A stretch of DNA of 42,368 nucleotides from contig CAZMFZ010000014.1 in assembly GCA_964565665.1 (NCBI GenBank), forward strand, positions 1-42,368. Reading direction: 5' to 3'. Shown piece after piece: positions 1-7,834 of this stretch; position 1 is the stretch's first letter, and each line of letters begins with the position of its first letter. The translations under genes and the position numbers were made by a program. Origin of the DNA: CAZMFZ01 sp964565665 (GTDB lineage Bacteria; Bacteroidota; Bacteroidia; Cytophagales; UBA9547). The notes beneath the pieces were generated by a model. That model did not search any database, was not told where the DNA came from, and was given only the letters and a program-made list of their open reading frames with translations.

Positions 1-990
1 AAGCTCAATTTCATTATCAGGTTCATTAATTAAAATAGAAATGGTTTCGATTTCTTTATTTTCATAAATAATTAACTCAAATCTATCAATTATTAAGGTG
101 TGTGAGGATGACAGAAAAGTTTTTCCGGCTTGAAATGGGCTGGAGATGATTTTAAAAATATTGCTCGCTTGTTCAAATAAGAAACTGTATTCAGACATAA
201 TGACCACAAAATAGGCTTCGGGCAACGCTAGTAATTTAGCTATTTGCAGCTTCATAACACCTTCGGTCTCAGTCTCAAACTTTCGTCTCTCAATTGCCAG
301 ACTAAATAAAAAAGCCTCCTCTGTTTGCCTTAGTTTAGTGGTAGTTTGCAATGTGGTTTGCACTATATTGGCATTTAGCTGTTTTAGCACAGGCACTATT
401 TTATGCCGAATGAGGTTTCTAGCATATTTATCTGAGTTATTTGAGCTGTCTTCCCGCCATTGTAATTTATTTTCATTCACATATTGTTCAATATTTTCTC
501 TTGTAGCAAATAATAATGGGCGGATAATCTGATTATTTACAGGCAAAATTCCGTGCATTCCTGCTATGCCTGTACCTCTGGCAAGGTTTATAATTACTGT
601 TTCCAGTACATCATTTGCATGATGTGCAGTAGCCAAGCAATCGAAATAATGTTTTGTCAAAATATTTGAAAACCACTCGTAACGCAGTTCTCTAGCTGCC
701 ATTTGAATTGATATTTTTCGGTTGGCTGCTTCAAGAATTGTATCAAATTGGATAGTAAAGAATGGCACTTGGTAGCGTATAGCAAGGTTTTCTACAAATG
801 CTTGGTCGAGGTTGGAATCATTTCCACGCAAAGAAAAATTGCAATGGGCAATACCAAAATCAATTTTTGCCTCATAAAAAAGATGAGCCATTGCCACAGA
901 ATCAATTCCACCACTTACTGCTAAAAGTATTTTTTGAGTATTAATAAAAAGCTTTTGTTCTTTCACGAACTTTTGAAAAGCTTCTAACAT
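1..990 (-). CDS. tilS: tRNA(Ile)-lysidine synthase TilS, 3' part beyond window
   Basis: The enzyme attaches lysine to C34 of the tRNA-Ile anticodon CAU using ATP, so that the tRNA reads AUA. Translating leftward from the ATG at 990 gives 330 open codons running off the window edge. The PP-loop ATP-binding motif SGGIDS lies at residues 26-31. It is followed by the family's typical stretches HCNFSLRG and ATAHHANDVLETVIINLARGTG (about residues 140-165), and REDSSN with YARNLIRH (about 200-215). Members are usually about 440 residues, so roughly 100 C-terminal residues lie outside. The start overlaps the folK stop by 7 bases (ATGTTAG), which suggests translational coupling in a lipoprotein-folK-tilS unit. 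The family assignment is firm. Confidence 0.96.
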   Translation of the reverse strand, partial: MLEAFQKFVKEQKLFINTQKILLAVSGGIDSVAMAHLFYEAKIDFGIAHCNFSLRGNDSNLDQAFVENLAIRYQVPFFTIQFDTILEAANRKISIQMAARELRYEWFSNILTKHYFDCLATAHHANDVLETVIINLARGTGIAGMHGILPVNNQIIRPLLFATRENIEQYVNENKLQWREDSSNNSDKYARNLIRHKIVPVLKQLNANIVQTTLQTTTKLRQTEEAFLFSLAIERRKFETETEGVMKLQIAKLLALPEAYFVVIMSEYSFLFEQASNIFKIISSPFQAGKTFLSSSHTLIIDRFELIIYENKEIETISILINEPDNEIEL

Positions 991-1469
991 TTCAAGACTT
1001 TTGATTTGTCGGTGCAAAGATTAAGCAATTCTTGGTTAGTAAGCCTAAACACAGGATGTGAATAATCGGGTGCTATTTCGGCAAGTGGTGTAAGCACAAA
1101 ATTGCGCTCAGTAAGCTCAGGATGTGGAATAATAAGGTCGTCTCTATCAATCACATATTTACCATAATAAAGCAAATCAATGTCTATAATTCTTGAACCC
1201 CATTTTTCATCGCGGACACGGCCAATTTTATCTTCAATTTTATGCAATTGGGCAAGCAGAAAGCTAGGCTCAAAATCAGTAAAAACACGAACTACACAGT
1301 TCAGATATTCGTCTTGATCTGATACTACCCATGGTTCGGTAATGTAAAATGATGAAAAGCCTATGATTTGACCTATTTCAGTAGAAATCAAATCATAGGC
1401 TTTTTCCAAATTCAATTTTTTATTGCCAAGGTTAGACCCTAAGCCCAGGTATGCTTCCTGTTTTTGCAT
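984..1469 (-). CDS. folK: 6-hydroxymethyl-7,8-dihydropterin pyrophosphokinase
   Basis: FolK transfers pyrophosphate from ATP to 6-hydroxymethyl-7,8-dihydropterin, the step before dihydropteroate synthase in cytoplasmic folate synthesis. The 161-residue protein has the usual length. It opens with LGLGSNLGNK (residues 8-17) and carries the HPPK signature region around residues 85-102 (RDEKWGSRIIDIDLLYYG), with the two metal-binding aspartates in DIDLL. IPHPELTERNFVLTPLAEI follows. The start at 1469 lies 6 bases after the lipoprotein stop and the end overlaps tilS, so the three genes probably share a transcript. pabB of the same pathway lies 3.3 kb away in another unit. Confidence 0.97.
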   Translation of the reverse strand: MQKQEAYLGLGSNLGNKKLNLEKAYDLISTEIGQIIGFSSFYITEPWVVSDQDEYLNCVVRVFTDFEPSFLLAQLHKIEDKIGRVRDEKWGSRIIDIDLLYYGKYVIDRDDLIIPHPELTERNFVLTPLAEIAPDYSHPVFRLTNQELLNLCTDKSKVLKC

Positions 1470-1475
1470 GGTATA

Positions 1476-1721
1476 TTAGTTAGCCCCGTAGCTGCTCAGC
1501 AATTCCTTTTCTACCAAAGCACGAAATTTCGCAGCTTTTTCTACCGATTCGGGGGTTGCACTAGGGTATGTATTTTTCAATTGTTTGGCCGGGCCGTCAA
1601 TATCGCCATACACGTATTTGCTGGCTTCGTTTTTATCTTTTGTAAATTTATTGTATTGGCTTCCGCAAGCAGAAAGCAATGCAACGATGGCAACAGCACT
1701 TAAAATTTGAGAGAAACGCAT
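1476..1721 (-). CDS. Small lipoprotein of unknown function
   Basis: This 81-residue protein starts with a short positively charged N-terminus, a hydrophobic stretch and a lipobox LLSAC ending at Cys19, so it should be lipidated and membrane-anchored. The mature part of about 62 residues is hydrophilic (YNKFTKDKNEASKYVYGD) and has no domain I recognise. It is the first gene of the leftward lipoprotein-folK-tilS group and ends 6 bases before folK. A TAGTTTTG box lies about 30 bases upstream of its start. The lipobox, the tight spacing and that promoter make it a real gene; the function is unknown. Confidence 0.8.
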   Translation of the reverse strand: MRFSQILSAVAIVALLSACGSQYNKFTKDKNEASKYVYGDIDGPAKQLKNTYPSATPESVEKAAKFRALVEKELLSSYGAN

Positions 1722-1751
1722 ATTGTTAGATTTTTATCAAAATTAGGAATT

Positions 1752-1759
1752 CAAAACTA
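1752..1759 (-). promoter_or_regulatory. Candidate -7 box TAGTTTTG for the lipoprotein-folK-tilS unit
   Basis: On the minus strand the sequence TAGTTTTG matches the Bacteroidota -7 consensus TAnnTTTG and lies about 30 bases upstream of the lipoprotein start. No convincing TTTG -33 box is seen at the expected distance, so the call is tentative. Confidence 0.4.
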
Positions 1760-1853
1760 ATTATTAAAATAAATAAAAATAAGTGGGGGCTGATTCATAA
1801 TAAGTAGAAATTACAAATTATTTAAAAATAATATTTTTAGTTTCGTAAAGGTT

Positions 1854-2933
1854 TCACATCTCTACTCCCGAGCCATCCTTCATTTTTTCAGCATTTTCGG
1901 CAATTCGCAAGTTTTCTATAAAATCGGCAATGTCGCCATCCATCACAGCAGGCAAATTATATACTGTAAAGCCTATTCTATGGTCGGTAACACGGCTTTG
2001 AGGATAATTGTATGTGCGAATTTTATCACTTCTATCGCCCGACCCTACCATCGATCTGCGTTGCCCAGCTATTTCATCGTTGTGCTTTTGCAGTTCGATT
2101 TCATAAAGCCGCGAACGTAAAACGGAAAGTGCCTTTTCAGAATTTTTTATTTGCGAACGCTCATCTTGGCACTGCACCACCAACCCGCTAGGGATATGAG
2201 TCAATCGCACGGCCGAATACGTGGTGTTTACCGACTGGCCACCTGCGCCTGACGAGCAAAAAGTATCTTTCCTAATATCGTTCATGTTGATTTCAACATC
2301 TACTTCTTCAGCTTCAGGAAGCACAGCCACACTTGCTGCGGAAGTGTGGATTCGCCCTTGCGCTTCCGTAGCTGGCACACGCTGTACGCGGTGTACGCCA
2401 GATTCAAATTTCATTTTGCCATACACATCCTCGCCTTGCACTTCGCAAATTATCTCTTTGTAGCCGCCTGCTGTGCCATCTGAATAATCTAAAATAGATA
2501 TTTTCCAGCCCATTTTATCGCAAAATCTTTGGTACATTCTCAAAATATCGCCAGCAAAAATGGAAGCTTCATCCCCACCTGCCCCTGCTCTTATTTCCAA
2601 AATAATATTCTTGCTGTCGTTAGGATCTCTAGGAATCATCATCTCCTTGATCTCAGCCTGTATTACCTCGTACTTCTGATTCAGCTCGTCCAATTCTGTC
2701 TTGGCCATGTCGCGAAATTCTTCATCCTTTTCCGTCTCGAGCACTTTTTTGGCCGATTCTATATTTGAAATCAAGTTTTGAAAAGCCTTGTACACTACTA
2801 CTACTTTTTCTAAATCTTTGTATTCTTTGCTCAGCGATGAGAATTTTTTCATGTCCTTCATGGCATCAGGTAGCACTATTAAATCCGCAACTTCCTCAAA
2901 TCGCTGTTGTATGGCTTCTAATTTATCTATCAT
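1854..2933 (-). CDS. prfA: Peptide chain release factor 1
   Basis: RF1 recognises UAA and UAG stop codons in the ribosomal A site and triggers peptide release. The 359 residues match the usual length. Two functional motifs are visible: the codon-reading tripeptide PAT at residues 187-189 (in HRVQRVPATEAQGRIHTSA), which separates RF1 from RF2 (SPF there), and the universal GGQ at residues 231-233. The acidic N-terminal helical domain occupies about residues 1-95. The gene is flanked by intergenic gaps of 132 bp downstream and about 80 bp upstream, so it is probably transcribed alone. The N5-glutamine methyltransferase prmC, often nearby in other bacteria, is not in this window. Confidence 0.98.
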   Translation of the reverse strand: MIDKLEAIQQRFEEVADLIVLPDAMKDMKKFSSLSKEYKDLEKVVVVYKAFQNLISNIESAKKVLETEKDEEFRDMAKTELDELNQKYEVIQAEIKEMMIPRDPNDSKNIILEIRAGAGGDEASIFAGDILRMYQRFCDKMGWKISILDYSDGTAGGYKEIICEVQGEDVYGKMKFESGVHRVQRVPATEAQGRIHTSAASVAVLPEAEEVDVEINMNDIRKDTFCSSGAGGQSVNTTYSAVRLTHIPSGLVVQCQDERSQIKNSEKALSVLRSRLYEIELQKHNDEIAGQRRSMVGSGDRSDKIRTYNYPQSRVTDHRIGFTVYNLPAVMDGDIADFIENLRIAENAEKMKDGSGVEM

Positions 2934-3015
2934 TGATTTTTGTATTTTTCACTTTTGTTCCAACTTTATTTTTTTACCTGTTTCCCGACTATACTTTTAA
3001 GGCTATTTTAAACGG

Positions 3016-4230
3016 GTGGCAAATTTAAGAAATTTTTGGTTACCGATTTTTTGCTATTTTAGCTTCAAAATCAATCGTTTGCATTTCAAAGAAAGTTTCT
3101 CAATTGAAAGATTATTGCCACTCAATGGGCAGTTGTTAATTATCGGCTTTATATTTTTTAGTTTACAATTAAGCACAGCCCAGACAATTACGCCCAAAAT
3201 TGATTCGCTAAAAGCCAATGTAAAATACAAAAATAGTGTTTTGGTGGCTCCCTTGGTGTCCAACACTCCCGAAACAGGCTGGGCTTTTGCTTTGGCTGGT
3301 ATATATATATTTAAAACAAACAAAAAAGATTCTCTGTTGAGAACGTCTACCATTCCTACAGGGGTAGCTTATACTACCAGGCAACAATTGCTGATTGCCA
3401 TTGGAGGCAACATATTTTTACCAAAAGAGGACTATATAATTCGTTTTGAAAATACTTACACTCAATTTCCAGACAAATTTTGGGGTATTGGGAATAAAAC
3501 ATTTAATCGTGAGCGTCAAGATTATGCTTTTGAACAATTTTACTCAAATCCGCAGTTTTTCAGAAAAGTATATGGTAAATATTATTTAGGCGTTGGGGTA
3601 GAATTTCAGCGAATTATTAAAACTGAATATGGAGTCAATAGCTGGTTTGAAATAGACGATGTGGTAGGTCGCAAGCCATACCAAGCAGCTAGTTTGGGCT
3701 TTTTGCTTACCTACGACAATCGCAATCATGCCTACGTTCCCGACAAAGGCGGTTCCATAAATATAGAACTTTACAATGCGGCACTTTGGAACTTTAGCGA
3801 TTATGAATTTCAAACCATCAGAATTAAGGCCAAAAAATTTCAAAAAGTTTTCAAAAACCATGTTTTGGGTTTCCACATGGTCAATGTATTTACTTTTGGC
3901 GAGGTGCCGTACCGCAGCTTGGCCGTATTGGGCGGAATGGATATTATGCGGGGGTATTTTTCAGGCCGATTTAGAGACAAAATGATGAATGCCGTTCAAG
4001 TCGAATACCGCCTTCCAATCTACTGGCGATTTGGCGCAGTCGGCTTCGCAGGCGTAGGAATAATAGCCAATCGGTTCTCCGACTACTCAATTGATGAGTT
4101 GAAATATTCGCTTGGAAGCGGGTTGCGATTTGCAATTTTGCCTAAAGAAAAGCTCAACATCAGGTTTGATGTGGCTTGGGGAAATTTCAATTCTTTCAAC
4201 TATTATTTGATATTGGCAGAAAGTTTTTAA
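3016..4230 (+). CDS. Omp85/BamA-TamA-type outer-membrane barrel protein (no POTRA domains)
   Basis: The C-terminal two thirds look like the surface-antigen (D15/Omp85) barrel: repeated amphipathic strands ending in aromatic residues, a GGMDIMRGYFSGRFRDK block near residue 305 that resembles the conserved LRGY...F+D region, and a C-terminal aromatic residue (LAESF). The protein is too short for N-terminal POTRA repeats, so it is a stand-alone barrel. The start is uncertain. The longest frame begins at GTG 3016, but the hydrophobic signal-like stretch ending STAQ lies around residues 36-55, which suggests an internal start near 3080-3140 (TTG codons are present). The stop overlaps that of the convergent Mpo1-like gene. 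Substrate or partner is unknown. Confidence 0.8.
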   Translation: MANLRNFWLPIFCYFSFKINRLHFKESFSIERLLPLNGQLLIIGFIFFSLQLSTAQTITPKIDSLKANVKYKNSVLVAPLVSNTPETGWAFALAGIYIFKTNKKDSLLRTSTIPTGVAYTTRQQLLIAIGGNIFLPKEDYIIRFENTYTQFPDKFWGIGNKTFNRERQDYAFEQFYSNPQFFRKVYGKYYLGVGVEFQRIIKTEYGVNSWFEIDDVVGRKPYQAASLGFLLTYDNRNHAYVPDKGGSINIELYNAALWNFSDYEFQTIRIKAKKFQKVFKNHVLGFHMVNVFTFGEVPYRSLAVLGGMDIMRGYFSGRFRDKMMNAVQVEYRLPIYWRFGAVGFAGVGIIANRFSDYSIDELKYSLGSGLRFAILPKEKLNIRFDVAWGNFNSFNYYLILAESF

Positions 4231-4691
4231 AGCGAAATGCCCATTTTTTTATAAATAAAACTCATAAGCCAGGCTGGCCCTATTAGCAGAAATTGAATGT
4301 CTTTTAAAAACGAAGGCTTTTTACCTTCTATTTTATGCCCGTAAAACTGACCAAGCCAAGCCGCAATAAATATAAAAATGCTGATTGGCAACAAGGCATT
4401 TGTAGCTACGTTAATTGCGTAAATCGCTATTATCAATATCATTGAAAATACTCCCATTCCTGAAGCTAAAGTTAAAGAAAGCGAACTATAATAAATAAGT
4501 ACCAACATCAGCCCGATAGTAGCCCAGTTTAAGTAACCGTACAAATTATTTTTGAAAGGAAATGGCATTGACCATACCATGCACAGCAAGCTGAAAAAAA
4601 TGAGCGGCACACAAAACCAATGAATAAGCTTGTTTTGTTTATTTTGATGGCTTTCGCCATATTGATCTAGCAAAATTTCAATTTTCTTCAT
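4227..4691 (-). CDS. Mpo1-like (DUF962) integral membrane protein
   Basis: The 154-residue protein begins with YGESHQNKQNKLIHWFCVPLI, matching the Y..SH.N..NK..H..G.P signature of the Mpo1/YGL010w family. Yeast Mpo1 is an iron-dependent dioxygenase acting in alpha-oxidation of 2-hydroxy fatty acids; bacterial members are largely uncharacterised. About four membrane segments follow, and a second conserved histidine block (AWLGQFYGHKIEGKKP) lies near residues 113-128. The conserved histidines suggest iron binding. It is convergent with the Omp85-like gene with overlapping stop codons. Whether it is transcribed with the upstream pabB (37 bp gap, same strand) is possible but unproven. The family call is good; the reaction is inferred from the yeast homologue. 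Confidence 0.85.
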   Translation of the reverse strand: MKKIEILLDQYGESHQNKQNKLIHWFCVPLIFFSLLCMVWSMPFPFKNNLYGYLNWATIGLMLVLIYYSSLSLTLASGMGVFSMILIIAIYAINVATNALLPISIFIFIAAWLGQFYGHKIEGKKPSFLKDIQFLLIGPAWLMSFIYKKMGISL

Positions 4692-4728
4692 TACGCAGAT
4701 GCGAGTAAATATGTGCTAATTTATACAA

Positions 4729-6012
4729 TCAAAGTAAATTCAAAGCTTTTTTAATTGCGGATATTTTTACTTCACATTCCTCCCACTCGTTTTCAGCATC
4801 TGCATCGCTGGTAATGGCACTTCCCACCTGAAAACTTAAATAACTTGTAGCTGAGTCATATAATATACTTCTGATTACTACATTAAAATCGAAGTTTTGC
4901 TCTTTAGATATATAGCCCACCGCACCCGAAAATAAGCCTCTTAGTGTTTCTTCATATTTTTCTATCAATTGCATTGCCGCTATCTTCGGTGCACCCGTCA
5001 TGCTTCCCATTGGAAAAGTAGCTTTTAAAGCATCAAATGCACTGCATTTTTCATCAAGTTCGGAAACCACGGTTGAAATCATCTGATGCACATTTGAAAA
5101 ACTATAAATACCAAATAGCTCTTCCACTTTCACAGAACCATCTTTAGCCGTTTTAGAGAGGTCGTTTCTCACCAAATCTACTATCATAACATTTTCGGCC
5201 AATTCTTTTTCTGAATGTAAAAGGCTGTCAATCAACCGTTTATCTTCCTTTTTATTTTTTCCTCTCTTTACAGTTCCTTTTATGGGCTGGGAAATAATCA
5301 TTCGGCCTTCCTTTTTCAAAAACCGTTCAGGCGATGCACATAGCAGATATTTATCATCGGCCTTGAAAAAGCTGCCAAAAGGCATGGGAGATAATTGATT
5401 CAATTTAATAAAAGTATCAACTGCCCGTATGTCCTCGTTTTCAATGAAAAATTCTTGACAGAAATTCAATTCATAAATATCTCCCCGATGAATATGCGAT
5501 TGGATGGCATCTACCCTATTTATATAACTTTCTTTTGATATTTTGGATTGGAGTTTTGGTGTTGAGGCAAATGCGTTTCCCTTTTCAACAATTACAATCC
5601 TATTTATTTCATCAAAAATTAATCTGGGATTTTCACCTGAGATAATTATTTCATTTTCTTGGTATTCAACCAGATACTCAGGTTCAAAAAATAGCATTTG
5701 GGGAAGCTTCAAGCGGTCTGAATTATTGCTTTCCAGATTTTCAAGTTCATTTTTCAAGTCGTATCCCAAATAGCCAAATATGGTATTTGTAGCAGTCAAT
5801 TGAAACTCAGTCAACTGTTCAAAAGCATTGGCTGTTTTATCTAGGCATAATAGTTTTTTTGCTCCAAAAGCCAATGTGGAAGGAAATACTCCATATAAAT
5901 AAGGCAATCCATTTCCTTCCAAATAGCAAACGTGGGAATAATTAGCATTAGCGAATTGCAATGCTTTTTGCTTGATTATGAATGTGTTAGCAGAGAATAT
6001 TTGAGAAACCAA
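4729..6012 (-). CDS. pabB: Aminodeoxychorismate synthase component I (PabB)
   Basis: PabB converts chorismate and ammonia to 4-amino-4-deoxychorismate, the precursor of p-aminobenzoate and folate. The 427-residue chorismate-binding protein carries PIKGT near residues 242-246; the lysine there is typical of PabB, whereas anthranilate and isochorismate synthases usually have alanine (PIAGT). PMGSMTGAPKIAAMQLIE (about 333) and GLFSGAVGYIS follow, and both are family hallmarks. The glutaminase subunit PabA is not in the window. The start is a TTG at 6012; the frame is open further upstream but has no ATG, and the next internal Met is too far in, so a few residues of uncertainty remain. aroE, aroC and folK elsewhere in the window belong to the same route. 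Confidence 0.93.
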   Translation of the reverse strand: MVSQIFSANTFIIKQKALQFANANYSHVCYLEGNGLPYLYGVFPSTLAFGAKKLLCLDKTANAFEQLTEFQLTATNTIFGYLGYDLKNELENLESNNSDRLKLPQMLFFEPEYLVEYQENEIIISGENPRLIFDEINRIVIVEKGNAFASTPKLQSKISKESYINRVDAIQSHIHRGDIYELNFCQEFFIENEDIRAVDTFIKLNQLSPMPFGSFFKADDKYLLCASPERFLKKEGRMIISQPIKGTVKRGKNKKEDKRLIDSLLHSEKELAENVMIVDLVRNDLSKTAKDGSVKVEELFGIYSFSNVHQMISTVVSELDEKCSAFDALKATFPMGSMTGAPKIAAMQLIEKYEETLRGLFSGAVGYISKEQNFDFNVVIRSILYDSATSYLSFQVGSAITSDADAENEWEECEVKISAIKKALNLL

Positions 6013-6075
6013 AATACTAGGAGTCGAATATACATCAGCAAAAAGCTGCCTATGTATTAAAATTAAGACCCAAAT

Positions 6076-6954
6076 CTACACATCGCAAATGGCAATGCCT
6101 TGTTTCAGGGCTTCGAGTTTATTTGTTTTTGTTGGAATAAATTCTTGAGCTACATAGCCTTTAAAACCCGTCTCCACGATTGCTTTCATGATGGCGGGGT
6201 AGTATAATTCCTGCGTTTCATCTATTTCATGCCTGCCAGGATTACCACCCGTATGGAAATGAGCAATATATTTTATGTTTTCTCTAATAGTACGAATAAT
6301 ATCGCCCTCCATTATTTGCATGTGGTAAATATCATAGAGCAATTTGAACTTATCCGAACCTATCATTTTGCAAAGTTCTACACCCCAAGCTGTAGAGTCG
6401 CATTGGTAATCTTTATGGTCTACTTTGCTGTTCAATAGCTCCATCACGAGTGTTACATTGTGCTTTTCAGCCAAAGGCATAAGTTTTTTCAAAGCCAAAG
6501 CACAGTTTTCCATGCCTTGCTCGCGTGAAATGCCGTTTTTATTTCCAGAAAAGCAAATCAAAGTATTGTAGCCTGCAGCTGCTACTTTTGGAATATATTC
6601 TGTGTAAATTTTAATCAATTTTTCATGATTCGCAGTTTGGTTGAAGCCGTTGGTGAGGTCGGAATTGGGTGTCAAAGGCATGGCACAATATAAACCATGT
6701 TTTTTTAAAATCGGCCATTCTTCGGGTCCCGCCAATTCTATTGAAGCAATGCCTATCTCTTTAGCTGCTTTACACAAATCTTCAAAAGGTATATCGCCAT
6801 AGCACCAGCGACAAACCGAATGTTTAATATTGCCTTTTAGCATAGTATTTGCTTTTTCAGAGTTTGGCAATTGGCTAGCTAAACTAGGAAATGCGGCCAA
6901 AGCGGTTGCTCCTAAGCCTAAAGTTTTGATGGTATTTCTTCTTGTAGTTTTCAT
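6076..6954 (-). CDS. Tat-exported sugar isomerase/epimerase-like TIM barrel (hydroxypyruvate isomerase type)
   Basis: Residues 1-27 look like a twin-arginine signal (RR at 5-6, then a hydrophobic run ending LASQ). The rest is an AP-endonuclease-2-like TIM barrel. LVMELLNS (about 171), KLLYDIYHMQIMEGD (about 210-225), HFHTGGNPGRHE and YVAQEFIPT (about 268) supply the glutamate, aspartate, histidine and glutamate that bind the catalytic metal in hydroxypyruvate isomerase and related sugar isomerases. The length of 292 fits. Such exported family members are common in Bacteroidota, and their substrates are usually unknown. The gene diverges from the sigma-factor gene across about 200 bp and is followed by pabB after 63 bp. 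Confidence 0.88.
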   Translation of the reverse strand: MKTTRRNTIKTLGLGATALAAFPSLASQLPNSEKANTMLKGNIKHSVCRWCYGDIPFEDLCKAAKEIGIASIELAGPEEWPILKKHGLYCAMPLTPNSDLTNGFNQTANHEKLIKIYTEYIPKVAAAGYNTLICFSGNKNGISREQGMENCALALKKLMPLAEKHNVTLVMELLNSKVDHKDYQCDSTAWGVELCKMIGSDKFKLLYDIYHMQIMEGDIIRTIRENIKYIAHFHTGGNPGRHEIDETQELYYPAIMKAIVETGFKGYVAQEFIPTKTNKLEALKQGIAICDV

Positions 6955-7119
6955 TTATTCGGTTAAAAAGTCAACTCAAATAAACACTAAAACTTGTGAA
7001 CTACAAACAAAAATTTTACTGTGGCATTATATTAGTGGTGTAATAATGAAACCCAATTAACTTTTGTTTAATCATTTCAAAAAAAAATTAAACAAAATTT
7101 ATATAGTCGCGTATTTGTT

Positions 7120-7127
7120 TACATTTG
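7120..7127 (+). promoter_or_regulatory. Candidate -7 box TACATTTG for the ECF sigma gene
   Basis: TACATTTG is a full match to TAnnTTTG, 33 bases before the ATG of the sigma-factor gene. At the -33 position, 19 bases upstream, only a TTTA is found instead of TTTG. Confidence 0.5.
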
Positions 7128-7160
7128 TATCACATCTCTTAAACAAAAATCCTTTAGACA

Positions 7161-7664
7161 ATGACACAGAGAGAATTCAATTCTAATATATTATCCATTT
7201 CCAAAGCCTTAAAGCCATTTGCTATGAGGCTCACTCGCGATTTGGACGATGCCAAAGATTTATTGCAAGATACTTTGATAAAAGCTTTCACCAATCGTGA
7301 AAAGTTTTCCGAAGGCACAAATCTTAAGGCCTGGATGTACACTATTATGAAAAACACTTTCATCACCAATTATCAAAAGATGGTGAAGAAAAATACTTTC
7401 ATTGATACTACTGAAAATTTACATTATTTAAATTCAGCAAAATACACCACAGTAAATGCAGCAGTTTCCCAATTTGCAATGGACGATATCAACAAAGCAT
7501 TGGAAATTTTGCACGAAGACTACCGCACCCCATTTGTGATGTATTTCAGAGGATTCAAGTATTATGAAATTGCAGAAAAGCTCGATATTCCACTTGGCAC
7601 GGTGAAAAACCGAATCCACATTGCCAGAAAAGAGCTTAAAGATATGCTTACTATGTATAAGTAA
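7161..7664 (+). CDS. ECF-type RNA polymerase sigma factor
   Basis: This 167-residue protein has the two domains of an extracytoplasmic-function sigma factor: region 2 at about residues 20-80 (LTRDLDDAKDLLQDTLIKAF, then KAWMYTIMKNTFI) for -10 recognition and core binding, and region 4 at about 110-162 with the helix-turn-helix EIAEKLDIPLGTVKNRIHIARKELK. No anti-sigma factor gene lies next to it; both neighbours point the other way and a strong hairpin terminator follows. It therefore appears as a single-gene transcription unit. Nothing in the sequence shows which promoters it controls. The adjacent glucan genes are possible targets only by proximity, and SusC here lacks an obvious FecR-type partner. 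Confidence 0.94.
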   Translation: MTQREFNSNILSISKALKPFAMRLTRDLDDAKDLLQDTLIKAFTNREKFSEGTNLKAWMYTIMKNTFITNYQKMVKKNTFIDTTENLHYLNSAKYTTVNAAVSQFAMDDINKALEILHEDYRTPFVMYFRGFKYYEIAEKLDIPLGTVKNRIHIARKELKDMLTMYK

Positions 7665-7747
7665 AAACGTTAAGCAAGGTTTTGGGGTTGAATGTTGAAA
7701 ATTGTGAGTACTGAGAAAACAATAACATTTTTTGACAGGGTAATTGT

Positions 7748-7787
7748 AAAGGAGTCTGTAAAAGTAATTTTACAGACTCCTTTTGTC
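7748..7787 (+). terminator. Strong intrinsic terminator after the ECF sigma gene
   Basis: A perfect 16-bp inverted repeat with a four-base GTAA loop (arms 7748-7763 and 7768-7783, core AGGAGTCTGTAAAA) is followed by TTTTG. It lies between the ends of two convergent genes and could act in both directions, since the left arm starts with AAA. Confidence 0.85.
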
Positions 7788-7834
7788 TTTATAGAATGAC
7801 TAAACATTTTTTGATTATGCCCTAAACATTTATG

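Noticed and set aside
3054..3353. Leftward 99-codon frame inside the Omp85-like gene
   Set aside because: It is a shadow of the coding strand, with no signal, motif or start site support.
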